From Sistotremastrum niveocremeum HHB9708 (taxonomy: Eukaryota; Basidiomycota; Agaricomycetes; Sistotremastrales; Sistotremastraceae): DNA of 64,000 nucleotides. The translations under genes were made by a program, and so were the position numbers. Numbering within the stretch: position 1 is the first letter of the stretch; each line of letters starts with the position of its first letter. The stretch lies in the NCBI GenBank assembly GCA_001630475.1, contig KV419418.1, forward strand, positions 1-64,000, written 5' to 3'. Shown here one piece after another: positions 1-11,243 of this stretch. Under the pieces are notes generated by a model that was not told the origin of the DNA, searched no databases, and saw only the letters and a program-made list of their open reading frames with translations.

Positions 1-110
1 CTAACCGCTAACCTAACCGCTAACCTAACCTAACCGCTAACCTAACCGCTAACCTAACCTAACCGCTAACCGCTAACCTAACCGCTAACCTAACCTAACC
101 TAAACCTAAC
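1..110. repeat. Degenerate telomere-like repeat at the window edge
   Basis: The first 110 bases are an irregular array of CTAAC and CTAACCG units. On the complementary G-rich strand this reads as TTAGG mixed with TTAGCGG. The C-rich strand is on + at a left end, which is the orientation expected for a chromosome end. The usual fungal repeat is TTAGGG; here no clean TTAGGG run is seen. The array stops at about base 110, where transposase coding sequence begins. A subtelomeric satellite or interstitial array is the alternative if the window is not a true end. Confidence 0.75.
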
Positions 111-961
111 CTGCTACACCCATATTACAAGTTGGAATATATCAAGGACAAATGGGGTGGACCTCAAGAGCAGCGTGAGGAAATAGCGAATGGTAATCTC
201 GATGCGAAGGACTGGCAAGCGGAAGCACGTCGAGTGGTCGAAGAAGCGGTGAGTCATGTCGACATCAGTATCTACGTATGTGAGATTGACGCCGTTTCGC
301 AGCTTGAGACCTACTGGGAGCAAGCCGAAGCTGAAGCCGAAGAATCCCAGAACTCCGGCGACGCTGTCAGTGCCACTACCGGCCCTCGCGAAGCATCCTC
401 ATCAACTGCCGCTGCCGCCGCCATGCTCGTGGACGACGACGAAGATGACGACTTTGATCGTCGTCGCCGGATGCAGCTTGTGAAGAAGACTCCCGCGCAC
501 GAAGACTGGCGCACGGAACTTGAGAGGTACCTCTCAGACACGCCGGAAGGGGTCGACAGGAACACAGATCTCGTCGATTGGTGGTCCGTAAGTGTCTCTT
601 CCCAAATACGACTCGAATTCGTGCTGACACTATGTTACAGAAAAATTGCAAGAAATACCCGACTTTCGGTGCTATCGCCCTCGACGTCCTTCCAGTCCAG
701 GCGTCTTCCGTTCCATGCGAACGCCTTTTCTCAAGTGGTAAGCTCACGGCGAACGTCCTCCGGTCTCGGCTCGATCCCAAGCGCTTCGAGCAATTGCAGC
801 TGCTGAAGTTCGCTTGGAAGGCCAATTTAATAGACCACGCGGCGATGAACGAGATGGCGGTGGAGGAGGTACAAGTCATGATGTCTTCCTTCGTTGAGCT
901 CGTTGAGCACGACGAAGAGGACCTGGAGTGGGACAGTCCTGAGGATGCTATAGTTAGGTAG
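111..961 (+). CDS. hAT-family transposase, C-terminal part (5' end cut off at telomere-like repeat)
   Basis: Coding is open from base 111, immediately after the telomere-like array, with HPYYKLEYIKDKWGG, a typical lead-in to the hAT C-terminal region. A 53-base intron (588-640, GTAAGT to ACAG) splits it; exons are about 111-587 and 641-961 and stay in frame. The second exon holds the hAT dimerisation motif (VPCERLFSSGK, then RSRLDPKRFEQLQLLK), followed by an acidic tail and a TAG stop. The catalytic N-terminal half (BED finger, RNase H-like core) is absent, so the protein cannot be an active transposase on its own. hAT enzymes cut and paste DNA transposons. The fragment has no start codon of its own; how it came to abut the repeat is inference (chromosome-end breakage and healing is one route). 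Confidence 0.85.
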
Positions 962-2091
962 TCCATAGTGTTGTTCCACTTCAATTCAAATGTCCTCAAA
1001 ATGAGGCTTCTTCTGCTTCGTATCGTACATTTCAATCTACCGAATGGAATGCAACCGGTCTTTCGACTTCGTCCTCGACCGATCGCCCCGCCTGAACCGA
1101 CTAACCTGAGCACGTTTGGGCGCTTCATGCCCTAGCTCCTCATCGAATACTCTAATCTACCATGCATCAACCGCTCTGGCGGCCACCTCATCTGCCTCCT
1201 TTTACAGTGCCATACTCTGCTGAATGTAGGGTAAGCGACTGTTGGCATACTGTCCCCTCGGGGCTGACCTTATCTACAGACAGGCCCATCTGCCCCTTAC
1301 GCTGTCCCAGTCTCACCAACGTCAGCGGATCAAATCAGATACCCCACCGTTCATCCCCAACAATCTCAGACGTCCATCACTAACACAAGATGATACCGTA
1401 TCACACTATACGTGTTGCGCGCAATGATCCTCTGCGGCAGTGTCATGAGGGATAGGAGGCATTCGGCGATTATGGTTCAGGCGGCGAGAGCGACAGATAG
1501 ATGCTTAGACGGTGCGTCTGCTATTATCATCCATCTCGCTGGTTGAAGACCTGATGCATCCACATCCCTCACCGTACCCATTCGCTCGCGCACGGACAAG
1601 CACCGATCATCCTTTTCATGCTCTGTTCATATCCAACCCCCAACCGTCGCAGCTCTACACCACATGAACCCCCACCTTCATCATGAATACTAACTCTGGC
1701 ATCGTTGTGCCTACGCTACCTATCCATCACCACCGTCATCATTCCCCGGTCAACTTCTCCAAATGTCCGAGCCGTCACTTCATCGGGTCATACCCAGAAA
1801 CAGCCGACGACGTACCATGGGCGTGGTGGTGAGACGAGACGATGAGAGGCGGCTCAAGTTTAGCGGGTGGTTTCAGAGTCATCATCAGCAGGTGCGGAAC
1901 ATACGTCGAACCCGGATGTGCGATCGTACTGATATTCGAATAGTATTCTCATGTTGCAATGCTCTCGTGTTAGCTCGACGTCACGCTGGAGAGGCTGGGG
2001 TATCCTAAGGTTGGATTACATAGGCAGAACAGTACTTAGATGTGTGCCAAATCATTCGAAACAGTCCATTTCGTAAGGTAGTGTGCATACT
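962..2091. other. Subtelomeric non-coding stretch
   Basis: No coherent coding region, RNA gene or obvious repeat was found. It may include the 3' flank of the hAT element whose coding region ends at 961. Confidence 0.4.
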
Positions 2092-2362
2092 CGACCGGTC
2101 GAGTCGGCCTGACTGACAGCAGCAACCGGCTCGGCGACTCTTGGTTGCCTGACCGCAGTCGCGGTTGAGCCGGTTCAGTCTGCTACAAGGGTTGCAACCG
2201 GTTATCGGCCGAACCGGCTGGGAAACCGGCAACCGGAGGGACCGTAACCGGTTGTCCCTAAGGACCGGTTGAGGTTCCGGTTGGGCTATTTTTGACCGAC
2301 CGCAACCGAAAAAAAGCTCCGGTCGGCGCCTGCGGCGCGCTGAAACCGCAACCCAACCGGAC
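2092..2362. mobile_element. CCGGTT/AACCGG-rich patch, possible hAT subterminal region
   Basis: About a dozen copies of ACCGG, CCGGTT or their complements lie within 270 bases, in both orientations. Clustered short motifs in both orientations are common just inside the ends of hAT-type DNA transposons, where transposase binds. The patch lies 1.1 kb downstream of the hAT coding fragment and could be the 3' end of that element or a separate short non-autonomous element. I could not define terminal inverted repeats or a target duplication, so the assignment is tentative. Confidence 0.35.
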
Positions 2363-2664
2363 TTTTAAACCCTACGTACACCTTGCGATCCAACCACAGC
2401 TTTGCGAGCTCCAAATATGTCTTCAGTGAGAGTGAGAGTCGCTATAGGATCGTAATGATGAGTCGATGAGAAGATGGGAACAATCAGCAGACCTCGGAAT
2501 GGGACTCACATCGTTCTTAGCTTCCTCCCGTGCCGATCTCATGACCTCCCTAGAACTCATGCAACACGGTAACGCCCACAGATGCACTAGAGGCCCTTTT
2601 CTTGCCCTTCACGCGCGTGTTCCCTGCTCCGCCAACGTACTCCAATATCCCATGATAGATAGTC

Positions 2665-3126
2665 TTATCCGAGAAAATTCTGGTCACCGTCGATTTTTGA
2701 TTTCGTGCATGGTGATGACTGTGTATACGTGTGAAGAGCTTCTTGCGGACGGTTCGGTCTGAGAAAGAGGGGATTGGTCGATTGCTTGAGGGCTTTTTGA
2801 GTCCCCTGAAAGGAGGGACGCTTTGATTTAGAGCGCCACAAGGGAGCGATGAAAACAATAGAACATACCAGTCTCTTTTCTCTTCTTCTGCGATCGCGAT
2901 AGCTTAAAGATCGGAGAGCACCTTCATGGTCGTCCTCGTTGTTTGATTTGGCATTATAGTATTGATTCTCTACATCCGCGCTGGCGGCGTCATCCCCCAT
3001 CACCGTCATCTCTGAGTAGCGATTGTTGATTAGCACAGGCAGCCTCTCAAGCAGCCTCTCAAGATCTGTAGGATTACATCCCTCGTCTGCACCACCGTCC
3101 ATATAATCGGCATCATTGTCATCCAT
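2665..3126 (-). CDS. Small hypothetical protein (132 aa)
   Basis: A start codon at 3126 opens an acidic, then basic reading frame. A plausible intron (2868-2806, GTATGT to TTTCAG) joins exons 3126-2869 and 2805-2665 in phase, giving 132 residues. The N-terminal 40 residues are Asp/Glu-rich, residues 70-86 are Arg-rich. No family is recognised. The intron is a multiple of three and open, so it may be retained. The gene lies in the subtelomere next to a hairpin element, so this could be a lineage-specific or spurious model. Confidence 0.3.
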   Translation of the reverse strand: MDDNDADYMDGGADEGCNPTDLERLLERLPVLINNRYSEMTVMGDDAASADVENQYYNAKSNNEDDHEGALRSLSYRDRRRREKRLVCSIVFIAPLWRSKSKRPSFQGTQKALKQSTNPLFLRPNRPQEALHTYTQSSPCTKSKIDGDQNFLG

Positions 3127-3161
3127 CTTTACCGCACATGGTGAGACGGTGTACCTCGGGA

Positions 3162-3259
3162 CTTCAGAAAAAATTAGACCTACTAATTGTACTTTTGAGC
3201 GCTCAGGAGTACTAAAAAGTACTCAAAAGTACAATTAGTAGGTCTAATTTTTTCTGAAG
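3162..3259. mobile_element. 98-base perfect inverted-repeat (hairpin) element, MITE-like
   Basis: Two 38-base arms (3162-3199 and 3222-3259) are exact reverse complements, beginning CTTCAGAAAAAATTAGACC. They enclose a 22-base centre that itself contains GAGTACT/AGTACTC. The transcript or single strand would fold into one long hairpin. This architecture fits a short non-autonomous DNA element or a foldback. No clear target duplication is seen at the edges. Confidence 0.7.
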
Positions 3260-4029
3260 GAAAGCGCCGGAAGACTCTGACGCGCCGTCACTCACTCGAA
3301 GATGTAAAAGTCTGCTCTAATATTTCCAATCAGATACAGCATCCTCTTCTCATGCAACAGGCTGCTCTCCTTACCCAATGAACCGTTGGTTTGGATTGCC
3401 TGTTCGGAGTAACTGGGGGTCATATGACGCACTGGGATCCAGCTCTGGTGGGAAGTTGGCAAGGCATGAATTTGGTATAAGAGCCGAGGTGAGATTTGGG
3501 ATTGCGCCGTAGAAGAACTTGATGTTTTTGGACTATGGACCATCTCTCTTGCAGAAAGTCCATGGCTAGGCCGTGCCATCTCATTTTCAAACTCCGCCGT
3601 GCCCTACGCCAGCATGAACATGGGTTCGATCGTTGAGAGACGGCAGAAACTAGGTAGAAATCGTGCGTCGAGAGTACATTGAGGCTAGCACACTATAATA
3701 GAATGGTATTATGCCAAATACAATCCTCCTCTCAATCAAAAACCCTGTGTGAACGGCCCATCTTGTGTCCGAATTCCGCGGCGGCACCCTCCAAACAAGA
3801 TCGAATTACTGAGAGGCGGGAACTCCACCGATCGGCGTGAAACTTGGTACAAAGTTTCTTGCACATATATACTTTGTATCTACGACGTTTGAGCCCGCAA
3901 AAGTCAGCATAGCATGTAGGAGCTTGCTGGAGAAACTTTTTGAGCCCCCTCGCGCGCAAGCCTACGACGAACGAGGATCGCGTCGATGTACGCTCGGTGG
4001 TACATCCGACGATACCCAAGAGTCAGAGG
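3260..4029. other. Non-coding stretch
   Basis: Only short overlapping reading frames in several frames are present, without splice-joined continuity or recognisable motifs. Confidence 0.35.
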
Positions 4030-4244
4030 GTTGATATGAGAGCGGCCGCGAGGCGATCGGAAGCGATTTGAGGGAGTTTAACTGTTATTGTAGGGCGGGC
4101 CGATTGGGGGGCTGGGAAAAAAGGTGTGTTTTATAGGGTTGATATGAGAGCGGCCGCGAGGCGATCGGAAGCAATTTGAGGGAGATATGAGGGGAACAAA
4201 GGGCGGGCCGATTGGAGGGCTGGGAAAAAAGGTGTGTTTTATAG
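4030..4244. repeat. Tandem duplication, two units of about 107 bases
   Basis: Unit 1 (4030-4137) and unit 2 (4138-4244) both begin GTTGATATGAGAGCGGCCGC and both end with GGTGTGTTTTATAG. They are nearly identical at both ends and differ in the middle 25 bases. No coding role is evident. Confidence 0.8.
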
Positions 4245-7012
4245 CTCAGAGAATCATGAGACTTCAATCAAGTGAAATGAAGCATGAGTATGGGAACAGT
4301 GATATTGATGATGGTATACAGATGAAGGTTAATTTAGAATGGGAAAGTTGTTGCAAGGTTGGGACCAAACAATGAATTGTTGAGATGATGCCAGAGATTG
4401 TGTTCAGCAATGAAGAGAAGTAGAGATTGGAATAGTTGAGCGTCGGAGATGCAGGACGGTTTTCCAGATTAAGACAGTCACGGCGGAATGAGAAGTGATC
4501 AAGTAGTGTCGTAGGGGAACCTATAGTACATTTTTGTTAGCAATCAATCAAAGATTAACAGAGTTGACCACGCACCTCTACACGCTCGATGCCATCATCT
4601 CCCTTCCGCATTCTCTCATCTCGAGTCTTCGCTGATCCGTCAAGTCATGATGGAATGAAACAATCTGTGAAAGAGAACAGCTCGGTGAGTGAATATCGGA
4701 AGAAAACGGATAATAAGGGACCTCTTACTTTGCAGATCGATGACAATAGCAATGTCGTCGAAGGAAGAGGCTTTGACGATGGAGCCATTAACGGAAAAAA
4801 TGTTGGCAATGGGAGAGGAGAACGGAGGGGGGGATGGGTCGTCAATTCGCGAGTCCGTGACGAGGGGAATAGCACTGGCGGGAACGCGATGACTCGCGGG
4901 TGTCGATCAGGTAGGAGGAAGTCGAATGATGGATAGAATGTGGCTGCAAGGGCGAAAGAAATGCCTTGAAGGATTGAGGGAGTCGAGGAAGTGGGTGACG
5001 GTGTAGACAACTGAAGATGTCATCAGATATGTTGCCCCCATGAGCCTGACCTCGACGAATCCATCCGCTCCTTGCCTCAATTCACCGCTATCCCAACACA
5101 TCCGCTTCTCAAATTCTTGTCCGCCCAATCTAAAGCGAGCGATGACCATGAGCTAATGAACAGAAGTAAGACCCGGAGTTTGAGGAGGTGATTGACAGAG
5201 AAACGCACTTAGAATGAGGTCTGCGAGTCCATGAAAACCTTAACTTGTCCATACACTGACGTCCCGAGTAGCAGAACTCCATTGTCAGTCGACAGAGTTC
5301 CTGACGAGCTGTGGTCCAACGTCAACCGCCGTGCCCTGAATAATGGGCTTGTGGATGGTCGAGTCTGCCAGATATCAGATTGGAAGCCAGACGTCGACGA
5401 AAACGAGCACGTACCGTAGCCAATAGCTATACATCATCTGGAATCTTTGAGACCGTTGCGTTCGACAGTGAAGCGTGATTGGCGGCGAGATGCTGGCACG
5501 TAAGCAAATCGACTGCAGTGCTGCAAGTCGAAGCGTCTTCCGATTCACGACATAGGAGAAAGCCAATGGCGAGAGCCGTTCGGAGTTACCCAGGTAACGC
5601 GCTAACTCGAGCTCAAGGGTACGACGACGGGATCAATTCATTATCAATTATTCTTCATAAATCAAAATATATTCATCTTAATTCTAATCTTACGAGGAGA
5701 CCCTCTTCGTCGTAGATCAGATATTCAAGTATCTGTTCGTCGTACCCAGAAGTGCTTGCCACGATCACCGAATACGGAGCGGTTCAACTAAGCTTCCTTA
5801 CGATTTGAGGACTTTTTTGGCGAACAATTTGACAGCATTTCGTTATTCGTACGAGACTCAATGAGAATAGAAGACGGTGTCCGTGAGAGTGATGAAGGAG
5901 GAAGTGCCGAAAAATGGAGGGACAGCAGGCCTCCCTGTAACACGGTGTGTCTGCACAGTGATCAAATAGACATCCCTCAACAGATGAAACTCGTGAACGT
6001 ACGGAGAGCAATATGCAATTCTCCCCACTATCGTCGTCGTCCGAATACCGGCCATCACAATCTTCCTCCTCCTCCAGTCACCGTCCTCCTCCATCGTCTC
6101 ATGATCCAGATACTGACTCTTTTGAAGAGGGAAAGTTGCCTTCTATCGTCATAAGAATGCAAATGGGACCACGAGAATAATCGTACGCACCGTCGAAGGA
6201 AGTGATTCCGTGACGCATAAGACTACGGTATGCTTCGTTGACTATGGATGGGCGGAGCGACATCGTTGAGTACATGATGTAGCAGCAGGATCCATACAAC
6301 GTCTTCCCATCGACAGTGTAGGTCCGAGGGCACGAATTTGAATCAGTGATATGGGAGGTGAAGCCGGAAATCAGGAAAGCTGCTTTGATCAACGGTACGA
6401 CGGCGGGCTCAAATCTGGGCGGAAGATTCATTGAAAAGGGCGGGATATTCAATTGTATTCGTAGCATCAGAAAGTTACTCCGTCGTCGTAGATTAGAAAG
6501 CGATGTACGCGTTCGTCGTAGGCAGAGATGTCCGAGAGCAGGAAAAAGCAGGGCGCTACTAGTAAATTCGGAAGCCCGACCGAGTTCTTTCAATCGGATT
6601 CCGGAGCTTTCCAATGACCCCGAGAGGACAATCGCTCACTTTCCGCGCCTTGACCATCACTTTCCTTTACTTTCGGGCTATCGCCGTATATGATAGACCT
6701 CCATACACCGTCCAGATTTTTGTTTCGAATTTAAGGGCTCTTTGTCAAGGCGAGGTTATTATTTTAAGTTTTTATCCTGTATTCATAATTCTCAAACTCA
6801 GTTGCGATCAAGCAAAGCTGTCTACGGATAATGCGTGATTATAGTGAGAGGATTGAAATCGATTTACAGATACAGAGACAGATAGCTCAATCGATGGACA
6901 GGGTATCGGTGAATAACCGACTGTATACATTTCGATGTGACAGGAAAACAAAGATCAAATTAAGTATGCACCGATGTTGTTCGTAACGGACCTCGCATCA
7001 ATCGATACACGG
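4245..7012. other. Gene-poor subtelomeric stretch
   Basis: Several reading frames of 60-170 codons exist on both strands (for example - strand 5010-4645 and 6614-6099), but none has a recognisable domain or convincing exon structure. Two short patches near 5700 and 6485 share the string TTCGTCGTA. I see no supported gene. Confidence 0.35.
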
Positions 7013-8840
7013 CTAGCCAATTCTTCTCCACCCTTCATCCCCTCCAACCGGCATCTTGAGAGTATCCCGCTCCTTATTCCCAACTCCGTGCCTCAAACCC
7101 TCAACGTCCTCCAGTCCATCATCCGACGAACTATCATCCGGCAATCCTTCATATCCCTCCGACCGATCAAACAATCTCTCATCCGCACCATCCCTACTCG
7201 TCCTTGTCTGCGGCAATAACGAATCGCGTGCGTGTTCCGCTCTGCTTTGAATACGAGTGAGAGTCTTCTGTATATTCGACTTGTTGAGAGGATTCGGAGG
7301 ATGTCGGGCATGTGCAGCGGAAAGAGAGAGATGTCGAGATAGCGCTGCGACGTTCCCGCTTTGATTGGATCCAATTGACGAGGAATACGGCGGTGGGTCA
7401 GTTGATGCGGCGAACCCTGACGGGAATATTTGGGCGCTTTCTGGTCGTTTACGGCGAGGAGGCGGCGGGAGAGGAGTAACATCCTCGGTATGTTCGGCTG
7501 AAGGGGGAGGAGTTGATGGTTGCTCCAAAGATTTGGATCGACTTGGACGTGGTCCTGTCGGGAGAGGAGGGAGAGGAGGGGAGTCAAATGGAGACACTAG
7601 AGGAAGATGGGGAAGTTTAGGCGGGGAACTCGGAGGATGAGTTGTTGTTCTGAACGGTGATGGAGTTTGGAAATAAGCCCCTGATTGCGATAGAGATCGA
7701 CTGGAGTTACTGGATGAACTTATCGACGAAGGTGGAGGAGGACGTGAATATGACGGATGCGAAGGAGGTTTGGGAGGGCTGGTCTCGCGTCGTTCTCCCG
7801 TTCGAGAAATAACTTCTAACTGCCGCTCACGCTGCATGCTTTTGTCGGCTTCTAGTTGAAGCTTGGCAGTACGCGCAGCGGTGAGCGACTGTTGCATCAA
7901 TGGACTGGGGACATGCCGAGGGTGCTTCGGCGGTTTACTTGGCGGAGATGTTAAGACATTCGGTGAAGCGATGGATGAGGATGACCCCGTCAATATGGAC
8001 GAATGTCGGGGAGGAGGGAGAAGAGGTTTGCTTTCCTTTCGAGGGGGTAGGGGAGGTGTCGCAGCCGGTGACGAGATAGTTGTCCGAGCTTTCGAATGGA
8101 AAGGGTTCAATGATGGCGAGGTAATAGCGCTCGCAGGAGGTGGAGGGTGAGGCGGTGTTGCGAACGTCGACCGAGTGATATGCGCAGGGGCGCTTTGATT
8201 GCCGAGACTGGCTTCATCATCAAGGGGTCTGCGATCGACGGACTGCTGGGATGGGCTTCGGGTGAATGGGTTTGAGCCTGAAGCTCGACGGGTCAGACTG
8301 ATGGAATTTTTGGGGGAGTGAAATGGTCGGGCTTGGGGTGACGGGGATCGTCGGTCAAGGATTTGGAAGGGTTCCGCTGCTCTCTCACTTAGCTCAATGG
8401 CAGAATGAATGAATATATTCACTCACATTGAATAAAGACTAATTCTGGGTCAACGTCCTTCGATGCTTGAGCGTGACTGACTAGTCTCAACGCGGCGAAG
8501 AATTGACCTGAACTCAAGACGTCCGAGGGTGCAAGTTCAGGGCTGAAGAAGCGCAGTATCTGGATTGAGATCATCAGTTTAATACAGAGAACGAGAACAA
8601 GAACCGTACTTGATCGATTACACCAAAATCCAATGAAGCCTCGAGACGACCCATCAACCAGCCCCGCAGCTCCCTGACGCCGACGACCGCTTTGCCCAAG
8701 AGTTCTTCATTCAACTCCTCCTCTGCGTTCACATTAGCCCCCGCTGACTCGAAACCGGCGATCTTGTATAATTCCGGGACGAAAGTCTTGAATTCGGAAG
8801 GGGAGAGTGCGGATGGGTGAAGGGACAGTGCACGAGGCAT
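7013..8840 (-). CDS. EH-like N-terminal domain, proline/serine-rich protein (about 575 aa)
   Basis: Exons 8840-8610, 8559-8427 and 8376-7013 join in frame with introns of 50 bases each (GTACGG to CCAG; GTGAGT to GCAG). Residues 1-120 are folded-looking and resemble an EH-type (paired EF-hand) module: LDFGVIDQILRFFSPEL followed by SGQFFAALRLVSHAQ, the latter like the conserved second helix of EH domains. EH domains bind NPF motifs and act in endocytosis and actin-patch assembly. The remaining 450 residues are proline- and serine-rich with many PPLPP-type stretches that could bind SH3 or profilin, and a short basic/charged helix near residue 260. The C terminus is acidic. The assignment of EH is by pattern only; it could be another all-helical module. 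Homologues of this layout are, to my recollection, common in mushrooms as hypothetical proteins. Confidence 0.65.
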
Positions 8841-11243
8841 TTGACTTAGTTAATTGAGAGTGAGCGATCTAATGCGCTCCGGTCCAAATGCGCTGAGAAT
8901 GTGGACTGCGATGAGATACAGGCTGAGCGATTTTACGCTAGCACATAGAATAAGGATGTCGGTGATTGCTTCCTCGAGACGTTGCTCAACACGAGCGACG
9001 ATGGTTTTCAAACTCCGAGCACGGCCACAATGCCGACTGCCATGACGCGCCAACTCTGGATACGGATTTCTTTGAGTCACTGACGATCTACGAATGAAGA
9101 CGTGTCTGTGGTGGAAATCTGAATCGAATAGATTTTTGATTTCTCTCTTGAGTAAAATCGAGACGAAACCCATAGGGCAAGCATGAAAACTGTCCATCTG
9201 AAGCCGCAGTAGCGGTCAGTTAGACAGATATGTCATGGATGAGAGAATCGTGCAACTGTCGATCATGCTTCAGTGTCTTGATGTAAGCATCCACTTACCG
9301 CATGATTGTTTTCTGGTCTGTTGATGGCAGTTTGGCAACTGATCCAATTCGGCTCCAATGTAGATCATGAATCGACGATAATAACCCCTACCGACAACTC
9401 TTGGAAATCGAAAAGATGAAAACCTCGTAGTTCCTCTGCCGAGTGAATCCAAGTTATGTGCAAGTTTCCTTCCTAGTCGACTCTCAAATTTAGCCCCTTC
9501 AACTGCGTAGGACCCGTACACTGAACAGAGAATTCGTCATCAATCTTCCGAGCTGACAGACGACATTTCATCGCAGAGCTTTGCTTGTATCTTTCGGTGG
9601 CTGCCTCGTGTTCTTTCTGAATGCTCTTTTGCCCGTTTCCATCATCTGTCATACTCTCAGAACTGGTCAGATCTTCAGGCACCCTCGCAGGGACAAACTT
9701 GGTACGACTACGGCGGAAGCGTTCTTTCCATTCACAAGACTATACTGTAAAAGGCACAGTTGTGAATATCAATAACTGACCTGTCACCCTCGACGTCATT
9801 GAGATCTTTCATGGCGTGAAAGCTCAAGTTCAGGACACGAACACGGACTTGATATCTAGACGCCGATCTGCTTTAGTGCCTGACATACATGCCGTCACCC
9901 TTCACGTCGACCTATGTTCATTCAAGGTTGCCCCTCTACGATCATTACATTTCCGTAAATGTCTCCAGCCTAACACGGCTTCAGAATTCCCATGACGTAA
10001 TATACTCAGACTTCCGCTGCTATGCTTCACCACGGCTAACAGTTTATGACCTCCTTCTATTGCGCCGGACTATTTGGAATCAAGGATAACAAAAATCTGC
10101 AGGGCTGATGCTACTCCGTCGATGACCAGGTCTCTTTAACCGGAAGACCGAAGCGAGCCATAACCGAACTCCATTTAGCCCGGCTTCGTCAACAGTCTAT
10201 CCGTCGTCCAATAACTGAGCTTTCGAAATGCGCCCCGCCTAAAAACCGAAAGCTTCTTCATAGCCGGTTGAAGTACCGATGTGCTAACTTCCCGTACATC
10301 CCTTTGGTCTTTCACCTCTCCGTTCCCCGACTAAGAATTATATACGCAGCGCAGAAGCGTGATTCATTCATAAGAAAACTTGGCTGAGCGCTACGATGTA
10401 CTGACTACACTTCAACCACGGGCTCTACTGACCGATTCTCTCCGCCGTTTTGCACCTCCGGATGGTCTTTACACATTGAGGGCGGGCCAGGAACGACCTC
10501 ACGAAGATCGTCACATGACGCAGAGATGGTGTGAGACCGTTTGCTATCAGCGGAACCGCAGCTACGGATCACTAAATGGGATGTGCCTCTTTCGAAGTCT
10601 GTAGCTCGCGTGAATTAACATCCACAGTTCTCGTTGGAAATCTCATGAATCGTCGTCTTCATAGAAGTCTCTCGTTTGATATAGCGACGGAGTCAAAGGA
10701 ATGCGATCTCACCCAACGGATGAAAGCCTCGTGCCGTTCTGCACATCTTGCCGACCCTGGTTAGAAGACTACTCGTATTGTCGATCATCGGCGGCTAATC
10801 AGTAGTCCTTTAATCTTCACAGGACTCGGTGCTTCTCCTCTACGGCCATCCCATGACACGGCCTGAGGTACGCACGTTATCAACACTCGCGGACTCTACT
10901 GTTCGGTCCGATTAGTAGGACGATTTTTCTCGTGCCTCGATCATACTTGACGGGGTTAAAGTGATAAGCGCTTTCCAACCTTTCATCGGCGATGACTCTC
11001 AGATAAGATCAGTAGAGTCAGTCGGAAACAGAGACTTGCGCTGAGTGTTTGGTGTGAAGCCTTGATTGAAAATGAAGATTGAAATGATTTCCGACAAACA
11101 AGGCGTGAAATGAAATTAAATCCCAGTCAGACGACTGTTGCATACACATTGCGTCACTACTGATCCGTTTATTCCCTTGGCCATGTTCGAACGACCAAAC
11201 TCCGAGCTCCGGCGTTAAAAGAAGCCTCATTTACCTCGAGGAT
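8841..11243. other. Intergenic stretch, no supported gene
   Basis: 2.4 kb between two - strand genes. Short frames such as - strand 9197-8850 lack motifs and splice continuity. No tRNA or repeat was recognised. Confidence 0.35.

Noticed and set aside
4645-5149. Overlapping - strand frames with hydrophobic stretches, possible membrane protein
   Set aside because: No splice pattern joins them into one convincing protein, and composition changes between frames.
8850-9197. 115-codon - strand frame as a gene upstream of the EH-like protein
   Set aside because: No domain, no plausible intron partners and no similarity pattern to known folds.
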